A stretch of 32,998 nt of DNA from Chloroflexota bacterium (GTDB lineage Bacteria > Chloroflexota > Anaerolineae > Aggregatilineales > Phototrophicaceae): NCBI GenBank assembly GCA_011523515.1, contig WTGO01000028.1, positions 1 through 32,998 on the forward strand, read 5' to 3'. The notes beneath the pieces were generated by a model. That model saw only the letters and a program-made list of their open reading frames with translations, did no database searches and was not told the DNA's origin. The first letter of the stretch is position 1. The number at the start of each line of letters is the position of its first letter. Of the stretch, positions 1-6,255 are shown one piece after another. The position numbers were made by a program, and so were the translations under genes.

Positions 1-32
1 GGAAGGGGCCGGGGGATGGGGACAATTGCCCC

Positions 33-1046
33 TCATTCCAGCCCGCCGTAGGGCGCGACGAAGGCCTCGACCTCGGCTATGGTCGGCATGAAGTTGGCGC
101 AGCCGTGCTCGGTCACGACGATGGCGCCGCAGGCGTTGCCCAGACGCGCCGATTTGTACCAGCCCCAGCCCTTGACCAGCCCGTAGAGGAAGCCGCCGCC
201 GAAGGCATCGCCCGCGCCCAGGATATTGGTCACCTCCACCGGGAAGCCGGGCGCGTCGATGATCTCGCCGCTCTTGAGGTGGACACGCGCGCCTTCGGGG
301 CCGATCTTTTCCACCACCGCTTCCGGCCCCAGCGTCAGCATGAATTCGATGCCGCCGCGGGTATCGCCCTCGACTTTGGTATCGGAGATTTGCGAGTGCG
401 TCAGATTCATCTGCGCGACATCGCTGAGCAGGGCGGCGTTGATCTCGTCTTCGGTGCCGATGACGACATCGACCAGGGGCAGCGCCGCCCGCGCCACCAC
501 GCCGAAAGCGCGCACATCATGCCATTGATCGGGACGGAAATCGACATCGAAGACGACCTTCGCGCCGGCCAGACGCGCCTGCTCGGCGGCGAACATGGTG
601 GCGCTGCGGCTGGGCTCCAGGCTCAGGTTGGTGCCGGCGAATTGAAAGACGCGGCAATCGCCGATGGGCGCGGCCAGCACATCGTCGATGGTCAAGTTAA
701 TGTCGGCGCAATTATCGCGATAGTAGACCAGCGGGAACTTGTCCGGCGGCTCGATGCCCAGCACGACCGCCGAGGTGCGATGCTCGGCTTTGCGCGGGAT
801 AAAGCGCGTCTCCACGCCTTCGTTGTTCAGGAAATGCAAGATGAAGTCGCCCACCGGATCAGCGCCGATGGCGGTCAGCAGCGCCGTCTTCAGCCCCAGC
901 CGCTTCCCGCCCACGCTGATATTGGTGGGCGAACCGCCGATATAAGCGGCGAAGCTGTCGATGTCGACGAAGGGCGCGCCGATATCGTTGGAATAGAGGT
1001 CGATTGAGCTGCGGCCCATGTGCAGCGAGTCGTAGGTTTTGGTCAT
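33..1046 (-). CDS. iolC: 5-dehydro-2-deoxygluconokinase (PfkB family)
   Basis: Probable IolC, which phosphorylates 5-dehydro-2-deoxy-D-gluconate in cytosolic myo-inositol catabolism. The 337-residue protein is full length for a PfkB/ribokinase-family kinase. It shows the N-terminal substrate-binding signature GGSPTN (residues 37-42) and the C-terminal signature GAGDAFGGGF (277-286), whose Asp280 is the expected catalytic base. The stretches MGRSSIDLYSNDIGAPF and YRDNCADI are typical of IolC rather than of fructokinases or KDG kinases. Its ATG overlaps the TGA of the upstream iolG gene (ATGA, 1043-1046), so the two are probably translationally coupled. Other iol genes (iolB, D, E) are not in the window and may lie beyond the left edge. 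A different sugar kinase of the family remains possible but less likely. Confidence 0.9.
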   Translation of the reverse strand: MTKTYDSLHMGRSSIDLYSNDIGAPFVDIDSFAAYIGGSPTNISVGGKRLGLKTALLTAIGADPVGDFILHFLNNEGVETRFIPRKAEHRTSAVVLGIEPPDKFPLVYYRDNCADINLTIDDVLAAPIGDCRVFQFAGTNLSLEPSRSATMFAAEQARLAGAKVVFDVDFRPDQWHDVRAFGVVARAALPLVDVVIGTEDEINAALLSDVAQMNLTHSQISDTKVEGDTRGGIEFMLTLGPEAVVEKIGPEGARVHLKSGEIIDAPGFPVEVTNILGAGDAFGGGFLYGLVKGWGWYKSARLGNACGAIVVTEHGCANFMPTIAEVEAFVAPYGGLE

Positions 1047-2062
1047 GTCGCTCCCTGCTCAATCTCGTCCAGGCGGACCGGCCGGTTCTCGGCGATTGAG
1101 CGCATGCCGGCCATAGCCATCAGCACGGGCACGCGGCCGTCATTGCCGACCACCGGCACCGGCTTGCCGCTCTCGATAGCCTCGACGAAGGCGATCATCT
1201 CAGCCGCGTAGCTGTCCATATAGCGTTCGACGAAGAAGTAGAGCGGCAGGTCGCGGCGGACGCTGCCGGCGTCGCTGATGGTGACGGCATTGGGATGCCA
1301 GTTGCCGCTGCTCACCGCGCCGCCGCTGCCGAAGACTTCGACGCGCTGGTCGTAACCGAAGACCGCTTGCCGGCTGTTCTCGATGGTGCCGATGGCGCCA
1401 TTCTCAAAGCGCAGCATCACCTTGGCCGTGTCGATATCGCCGGCCGCGCCGATGGCGGGGTCGACCTTGACATCGCCGATTGCGTAAAGCTCCTCGACCT
1501 CGCCCAGCAGGAAGCGGGACAGATCAAAGTCGTGAATCATCATATCCATCATCAAGCCGCCGGAGACCCTGATGTACTCCAGAGGCGGCGGCGCTGGATC
1601 GCGACTGATGATCATCATGGTATGCGGCGCGCCGATTTCGCCGGTCTCGATGGCGCGCTTGATGCGGGCGTGGTTGGCGTCGAAGCGGCGATTGAAGCCG
1701 ATCTGCAATTGCACGCCGCTCTTGGCAACAGCCGCCAGCGCCGCGTCAATCTCCGCCAGGTCGAAGGCGATGGGTTTTTCGCAGAAGATTTGCTTGCCGG
1801 CCCGCGCCGCCTCGATGATGAAACGGCAATGGGTATCGGTCGATGAGCAGATGACGACGGCGTCGATAGCGCCGCTGCTGATGAGTTCGGCGGGGTCGTC
1901 GGTATGGTCGGAGATGCCATAATCGGCGGCGGCCGCTTGGGCCGCGTCGGCGAAGATATCGGCGATGGCCAGCACTTTGGCCGCGGGTATCCGCGTGGTC
2001 AGCGTATTGGCGTGGACGCGGCCGATGCGCCCGGCGCCGATGATGCCTAGATTCAGCGGCAT
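1043..2062 (-). CDS. iolG: inositol 2-dehydrogenase, Gfo/Idh/MocA family
   Basis: Probable NAD-dependent myo-inositol 2-dehydrogenase, the first step of inositol catabolism (myo-inositol to scyllo-inosose). The 339-residue protein has the N-terminal Rossmann motif GIIGAGRIGRVH (6-17), the family motif EKP (95-97) with the NAD/catalytic Lys96, and the catalytic-region pattern D173-x3-H177-D178. The start is an ATG preceded by a strong ribosome site (AAAGGGG, six bases away). It is the first gene of the visible pair and overlaps iolC by four bases. The pairing with iolC supports inositol rather than another polyol as substrate, but Gfo/Idh/MocA specificity is hard to fix from sequence alone. 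Confidence 0.87.
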   Translation of the reverse strand: MPLNLGIIGAGRIGRVHANTLTTRIPAAKVLAIADIFADAAQAAAADYGISDHTDDPAELISSGAIDAVVICSSTDTHCRFIIEAARAGKQIFCEKPIAFDLAEIDAALAAVAKSGVQLQIGFNRRFDANHARIKRAIETGEIGAPHTMMIISRDPAPPPLEYIRVSGGLMMDMMIHDFDLSRFLLGEVEELYAIGDVKVDPAIGAAGDIDTAKVMLRFENGAIGTIENSRQAVFGYDQRVEVFGSGGAVSSGNWHPNAVTISDAGSVRRDLPLYFFVERYMDSYAAEMIAFVEAIESGKPVPVVGNDGRVPVLMAMAGMRSIAENRPVRLDEIEQGAT

Positions 2063-2088
2063 CGTTGCCCCTTTCCGCGCAACATGAA

Positions 2089-2103
2089 TTGCGCATTATG
2101 CAA
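2089..2103. promoter_or_regulatory. imperfect palindrome upstream of iolG, possible operator
   Basis: TTGCGCATTATGCAA is a 15-base imperfect palindrome 27 bases upstream of the iolG start. Its position fits an operator for a LacI- or GntR-type regulator, but no such regulator gene is adjacent and the site occurs once. Weak evidence. Confidence 0.25.
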
Positions 2104-2207
2104 GTCCGCGCACGAAGCGCGAATTCTGCCGCATGTCAGCGCCTGGAAGCGCCGCAGGTTGCCGCCTATCTTAACGCATTCCGCGCTAAATGAGTATTGC
2201 GGCGCGG

Positions 2208-2345
2208 GCGGGAGTGGTGAATGTCGAAGAGTTACGATGCTTGCCGAGTTTCACACAGGGTAATTCACCACAGAGACACAGAGGGCACAGAGATTTCTAG
2301 ACAAGATCGGGCTGAATCCGTATCGTCAGTATTCACCACTCCCGC
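2208..2345. repeat. 138-bp element bounded by 15-bp perfect inverted repeats
   Basis: The ends are GCGGGAGTGGTGAAT (2208-2222) and its exact reverse complement (2331-2345). Between them lies a copy of the 29-bp dispersed repeat (2264-2292). No ORF with family features is present. The structure resembles a miniature non-coding mobile or REP-like element. No target-site duplication is obvious. It fills much of the 352-base gap between iolG and the next gene. Confidence 0.5.
2264..2292 (+). repeat. 29-bp dispersed intergenic repeat, copy 1
   Basis: Starts TTCACCACAGAGACACAG and ends GGGCACAGAG. It is identical over 29 bases to the copy at 20095-20123 and differs at two bases from the copy at 21523-21551. 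The internal pattern is a tandem-like CACAGAG motif. All three copies are intergenic. Confidence 0.85.
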
Positions 2346-2357
2346 GCGGGGCCTTGC

Positions 2358-2387
2358 TTGCTCCGTCGTGTCCGGTTGTGATATATT
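2358..2387 (+). promoter_or_regulatory. possible sigma70-type promoter for the 66-aa gene
   Basis: A TTGCTC -35-like hexamer (2358-2363) and a TATATT -10-like hexamer (2382-2387) are 18 bases apart, 28 bases before the start codon of the small gene at 2415. This is plausible by position and AT content but unverified. Confidence 0.3.
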
Positions 2388-2414
2388 CGGGATGCATGAC
2401 CGAGGAGAACGAAC

Positions 2415-2615
2415 ATGGACGGACCCAAGCTGAAACCACCCCAGTTGGATTCTGTTGCAGCAGATGACGACGATCGCGAGCCGACCAAAGCAGAAATCAT
2501 GGACGATATTCGCCAGGGCCTGCGCGATATTAAGGCGGGCGAGGAAGGGATGCCAGCGCTGGAGGGCCTCAAAGCGATACGTCGAAGAATATACGGTGAC
2601 GCAGACAGCAATTAG
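2415..2615 (+). CDS. small acidic protein of unknown function
   Basis: I do not recognise this 66-residue protein. It has a good ribosome site (GAGGAGA, ending six bases before the ATG) and a promoter-like region upstream, so it is likely real. Residues 17-24 are very acidic. The rest is a predicted helix-rich segment (PTKAEIMDDIRQGLRDIKAG) ending in a basic RRR patch near residue 57. Size and helical character resemble small antitoxin-like or DNA-bound accessory proteins, but no toxin gene is adjacent. It ends tail to tail with the methyltransferase gene: the TAG stop overlaps that gene's TAA within the four bases TTAG (2612-2615). The location may link it to the restriction-modification island, which is inference only. 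Confidence 0.55.
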   Translation: MDGPKLKPPQLDSVAADDDDREPTKAEIMDDIRQGLRDIKAGEEGMPALEGLKAIRRRIYGDADSN

Positions 2616-4318
2616 AAGCCGTCCAAGCGAATCTGCCCTTCGTCGCGTAATCGCCAGCGTCCGTCTGGCGTTCGTCGGGCCCAAACACTCAAGACATTCA
2701 GAATGGTTTGATCTTCGGGCGTAATACCATTCTTTAGGAGCGGCATGATCGATTGCACGATGTCGTCGAATTTAGGATTGATGCCTTGCTGATGCTGGCG
2801 CTTCATGAAGGAAAGTAGAAAATAGCGAAGTCGTAAATCCACTGGAATCGCGCTCTTAAACTTCTTGTTCTGCGGCATATGATACTTCTGTGTTTCATCA
2901 TCCAAGTCGAAATACGCGTCCAGTAAAGGAGAAAGATCGTCGTATTTCTTAGTCAACAGATCTAAAAAGCCTAATTCAATGCCCTTTATAATGAGATCGC
3001 CGTTAATCTCTTCAATCGTCGCGCCATCATTTTCGGCAATTATGCCCTCAGCCGTTTCCAAAATGAGATCGGTTGCGTCCTCACCCAAATCAACTTTCAT
3101 TATCGTTCGCGGGCTACGCGCTTTGCGGAAGTTGATGATGAGCTGACCGCTCAAAACTGTTGAAGGGTGCTGCACTTTTTTGAATGAGCGTGTGCTATTT
3201 GATTGCGGTACAGCCCCCATATATTCAAAGCCGGCCTTTTCAGCCGTTTCTACGATGGTATGCCAGTAGGCGGGGTTCTTGTCGGCAAAGACGAAGCTCA
3301 TCCAGCGATCATACTTTAAGACGCGGTAGAGTTCGCGGATGGACTGCGCCATCAGGGCGCTGTACTCCTCGCGGGTTTTTTCCAATCGCCCCCCTTCGAT
3401 AATTTCCTGCTGGCGATCGAAGTCGCTGACAGGCAAGTCCAGCCAAGCGTTCCACATCGTCGAAAGGTCGAGGTATTGGATCTTCGCGCCATAGGGTGGA
3501 TCAGTATAGACATAATCGACGCTTTCGTCGGTGATTTGGTCCAGGTCGGTGGCTGTGCCTTGATAGGCTAGGAAGGTATCAAGGTTGCTCTCATTTATCA
3601 GTGGTGCGAGTTCTTTTTTTGCACTAATTATTGATTTATATCGAACGCCAAAATAATGTAGAGTATCCGATATAGTAGGGTTCGGAGCAATGCGATAACG
3701 ATAATATCGCATGACACCGCTATCGCCCCCTCCATAAGTGTTCGTGTGATATGTAAGATTTATCCGATTCAATAACCCCGAGAACATTAAAAGTAGTTGG
3801 GCACGGATCTTTCCTTCGCCAATAGTGAAGATCAGGTGTTTAAGCAGAGCCAATTCTGCGAGTTGTTTGTTGCTAAACAGTTGTTCGACTGTTTCGACAT
3901 CGCTGTCTCCCGGCAGAATAATGCCGCGAGGGTAAGGATACTTTTCCAAGGCAGATCGTATTTCGCTATCAGATTTTGGTACCAACCGCTCGTATTCTTC
4001 CACAACCATTTCATACGCTGCGCCAAGCTCATTTAAGTCAACCGGTTGGACAAGAGACTTAACTATGAAATTTGATAGCGGATTAATGTCAATATGAATG
4101 CCTTTGCGCCCCAATACAACGGCTTCAATTGCAGTTACACCAGTGCCTCCAAATGGGTCAAGAATGAGATCGCCCGGTCGGGAATGGTTCTTTATGTACT
4201 CTTGAACGACATTCCAAACTTGCCGAGTAAAGTACCGATGAACGCCAAAATACCGCTTTAGAGACCGCCGGCGCAGGTCGGTAATTTGGGGAAGAGGCTT
4301 GACATTTTCATAGAATTG
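2612..4318 (-). CDS. DNA methyltransferase part of a split nuclease-methyltransferase gene
   Basis: Encodes 568 residues of a site-specific amino-methyltransferase that uses S-adenosylmethionine. Motif I, DPFGGTG, is encoded at about 4139-4159, and the catalytic motif IV, TDPPYG, at about 3480-3503. The order I then IV, with about 220 residues between them, suggests an alpha-type layout with the target-recognition region in the middle. The upstream segment RYFGVHRYFTRQVWNVVQ is typical of this methylase group. The first possible start codon in this frame is a TTG at 4114, which would delete motif I. No ATG, GTG or TTG lies between there and the in-frame stop at 4352-4354. The domain is therefore probably translated only when the (GT)n tract at 4319-4344 brings it into frame with the nuclease-like ORF upstream. 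Parts of the gene are far AT-richer than its neighbours (about 32% GC at 3601-3660), which suggests transfer. Adenine versus cytosine specificity cannot be told. Confidence 0.85.
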   Translation of the reverse strand, partial: QFYENVKPLPQITDLRRRSLKRYFGVHRYFTRQVWNVVQEYIKNHSRPGDLILDPFGGTGVTAIEAVVLGRKGIHIDINPLSNFIVKSLVQPVDLNELGAAYEMVVEEYERLVPKSDSEIRSALEKYPYPRGIILPGDSDVETVEQLFSNKQLAELALLKHLIFTIGEGKIRAQLLLMFSGLLNRINLTYHTNTYGGGDSGVMRYYRYRIAPNPTISDTLHYFGVRYKSIISAKKELAPLINESNLDTFLAYQGTATDLDQITDESVDYVYTDPPYGAKIQYLDLSTMWNAWLDLPVSDFDRQQEIIEGGRLEKTREEYSALMAQSIRELYRVLKYDRWMSFVFADKNPAYWHTIVETAEKAGFEYMGAVPQSNSTRSFKKVQHPSTVLSGQLIINFRKARSPRTIMKVDLGEDATDLILETAEGIIAENDGATIEEINGDLIIKGIELGFLDLLTKKYDDLSPLLDAYFDLDDETQKYHMPQNKKFKSAIPVDLRLRYFLLSFMKRQHQQGINPKFDDIVQSIMPLLKNGITPEDQTILNVLSVWARRTPDGRWRLRDEGQIRLDGF

Positions 4319-4857
4319 GTGTGTGTGTGTGTGTGTGTGTGTGTCAAAACATTAGTTCTATCAGCTTGCGCCGCGCCCGGTTGGAAACAGCGCGGGCCGA
4401 GCAGAGCGTAAAGCGCCTCCCAATGCTGCGCGATTTCCGAGACTTGAAAATATAGTCTTACGTCAGCGCCTTCCCGCTCAAACAAAGCAAACTCGCGACC
4501 ATTGCAAAGAGCGAAATAGCGGCTGCGGATTTCGGGATGTGTCGCGTAGCTGAAAGCCTGCTCGACATGTCCGCCGCTGGTGACTGCCTCGCCCGGCGCT
4601 TTGGCGTCGAGAATCCAGGCTGGCTTGTTGGCTGCCAGCAGCAAGTAATCGGGTATGATGGTTACGGGACGTTCCTGCGAGCCAATTTTGACGAAGGGAT
4701 GGCTGAGCGACCGGCTGCGCACGATGCGGTTCAAACCGCCAGCGCTGTAACCAAGTTCTTTGAGGATAGGATAGATGATTTCTTCGCGGACGGAATCTTC
4801 TTTGAAGTCCCTCGAATCTAGCAGCTGAAAATCAAAGTCTTCTAATGCAGTGAACAT
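4258..4857 (-). CDS. HsdR-N-terminal-like nuclease domain, in frame up to the GT tract
   Basis: A 199-residue ORF in the present phase. Residues 1-160 resemble the N-terminal domain of type I restriction HsdR subunits (HSDR_N-type, PD-(D/E)XK fold). Visible residues are Glu25/26 in VREE, Asp70 in IIPDYLLL, and Asp84-x-Lys86 in WILDAKAP, which together match the E...D...DxK nuclease pattern. The start ATG has a good ribosome site (AAGGA, about seven bases upstream). After Leu171 the frame runs through the GT tract as alternating Thr-His, then reads 19 unrelated residues to a TAA at 4258. Taking one GT unit out would carry it into the methyltransferase frame and give a 747-residue protein. The domain could also serve in DNA binding rather than cleavage. 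As a stand-alone 199-residue product its role is unclear. Confidence 0.72.
   Translation of the reverse strand: MFTALEDFDFQLLDSRDFKEDSVREEIIYPILKELGYSAGGLNRIVRSRSLSHPFVKIGSQERPVTIIPDYLLLAANKPAWILDAKAPGEAVTSGGHVEQAFSYATHPEIRSRYFALCNGREFALFEREGADVRLYFQVSEIAQHWEALYALLGPRCFQPGAAQADRTNVLTHTHTHTHTNSMKMSSLFPKLPTCAGGL
4319..4344. repeat. (GT)13 dinucleotide microsatellite inside the RM gene
   Basis: Thirteen perfect GT units on the plus strand (CA on the coding strand). The nuclease-like frame enters it as Leu-Thr-His-Thr-His. With 13 units the frame exits to a stop at 4258. With 12 or 15 units it exits into the methyltransferase frame. With 11 or 14 units it would stop at 4308-4310. A tract of this length is prone to slipped-strand mispairing, so it is a candidate contingency switch. 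A collapsed or expanded assembly of the repeat is the main alternative. Confidence 0.95.
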
Positions 4858-4866
4858 CTTATATCC

Positions 4867-4876
4867 TTAGCGCTAA
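4867..4876. promoter_or_regulatory. 10-bp palindrome in the RM/P450 divergent promoter region
   Basis: TTAGCGCTAA is a perfect palindrome. Flanking bases extend it imperfectly to CCTTAGCGCTAAAGG. It lies 10 bases upstream of the nuclease-methyltransferase start and 53 bases upstream of the P450 start, overlapping the likely leader of the former. It could be an operator controlling the RM gene. No controller gene is visible. Confidence 0.35.
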
Positions 4877-4929
4877 AGGCCTGCAAATACCTTATAGCAT
4901 TCAATCCACTAAGGAAACAGCGTTAATTC

Positions 4930-6162
4930 ATGCCCTGCCCCTACGCCAACCTCGGCGACGCCTTCGACCCGCTCGACCTCAGCGACCCCTTCCCCCTGCT
5001 CGCCCGCGCCCGCCACGAACAGCCGGTCTTCTACAGCCCGGCCATCGACTACTGGGTGGTCACGCGCTACGCGGACGTCAAGGCCATCTTCCGCGATCAC
5101 GAGACCTACACCGCCGCCAACACCATCAGTCCCATCGCGCCCTTCTCTGACGCTGCGCGGCGGATGCTGGCCGTCGGCGACTATACGCCGGAGCCGGTGC
5201 TGTCCAACAACGTGCCGCCGGGGCATACGCGCATCCGCGCCCAGGTCAACCGCCTTTTCACGCCGCGGCGCATGAAGAGCTTCGCGCCCGCCATCCGCGA
5301 CATCGCCGAGCGCGGCGTCGGGCGCCTTCTGGAAAGGGGGCGCGCGCCGCTTGATATCGTGGCGGCCCTGACCTACGAGTATCCGGCCTACGTGCTTTTC
5401 CGCGTGCTGGGCGTGCCCGCTGCCGATGTGCCGCAAGTGAAAGCCTGGGCCGGCAATCGCATCAAGCTCTATTACGGGCGACCGACCGCTGCCGAGCAGA
5501 TCGCCATGACGGAGAATCTGGTCCCCTTCTGGCGCTACGTGGTCGATCTGGTGGCGGAGAAAGCGCGCGAGCCGCAAGACGATTTGACCAGCGACCTCAT
5601 TCGCCTGCGCGCCGGCGACGATAGCGTGCTGACGCTGAACGAAATCGCCAGCTGCATGATCACGCTGCTGGTGGCCGGACACGAGACGACCACGGCCCAG
5701 ATCAACAACGCGCTGCTGCACCTGTTGAGCCGGCGCGAGCATTGGCGGGCGCTCTGCGCGGCGCCGAGCGATATCCCGCGGGCGCTGGAAGAGATGATGC
5801 GCTACGACCCCTCGGTCTGCACCTGGCGGCGGCTGGCGGCGCAAGCCAGCGTGATCAACGGCGTCGACATCCCGGCCGGCGCCAACCTGCTGCTGATGCT
5901 CCATTCCGCCAATCGCGATGAGCGCGTCTTCCCCGAGCCGGACGAGATCCTTTTCGCGCGCGGCAACCTCAAAGACCAGCTGGCCTTCGGCTACGGCATT
6001 CACTACTGCGTGGGCGCTCCCCTGGCCCGGCTGGAGATGGCGATTCTGCTGGAGACGCTAACGCGCGAGCTGCCGGGCTTGCGCTTGGCGGACGGGCAAC
6101 AGATCGAATACACGCGCAATATCTCCTTCCGCGGACCCAAGGCGCTGCTTGTCACCTGGTAA
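4930..6162 (+). CDS. cytochrome P450
   Basis: A soluble bacterial heme-thiolate monooxygenase of 410 residues, the usual length. It has the I-helix oxygen-activation motif AGHETTT (249-255), the K-helix ExxR (Glu288-Arg291) and the heme-binding loop FGYGIHYCVG (353-362) with the Cys360 ligand. There is no signal peptide or membrane anchor. The start is the first ATG; a weak AAGGAAA lies about 14 bases upstream. No ferredoxin or ferredoxin reductase gene is adjacent, so electrons must come from partners encoded elsewhere. It stands alone between the RM island and mutA, with a 93-base gap to mutA. The substrate cannot be deduced; class I-type P450s of this kind hydroxylate fatty acids, terpenes or polyketides. 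Confidence 0.95.
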   Translation: MPCPYANLGDAFDPLDLSDPFPLLARARHEQPVFYSPAIDYWVVTRYADVKAIFRDHETYTAANTISPIAPFSDAARRMLAVGDYTPEPVLSNNVPPGHTRIRAQVNRLFTPRRMKSFAPAIRDIAERGVGRLLERGRAPLDIVAALTYEYPAYVLFRVLGVPAADVPQVKAWAGNRIKLYYGRPTAAEQIAMTENLVPFWRYVVDLVAEKAREPQDDLTSDLIRLRAGDDSVLTLNEIASCMITLLVAGHETTTAQINNALLHLLSRREHWRALCAAPSDIPRALEEMMRYDPSVCTWRRLAAQASVINGVDIPAGANLLLMLHSANRDERVFPEPDEILFARGNLKDQLAFGYGIHYCVGAPLARLEMAILLETLTRELPGLRLADGQQIEYTRNISFRGPKALLVTW

Positions 6163-6255
6163 CTCAGTGTGACGCAAGCGCGCCACAATTCCATGCGCGC
6201 GCCTCAGCCGCTATAATCGGCGCCACGCTTGACGGATTAGCGCTGTGAGCAGGCC

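Noticed and set aside
2221..2433. Short open frames through the 2208-2345 element
   Set aside because: They run through the repeat and have no ribosome site or protein-like composition.
4909..6003. 364-codon open frame on the minus strand opposite the P450
   Set aside because: Antisense shadow of a complete P450; the composition is typical of reversed GC-rich codons.
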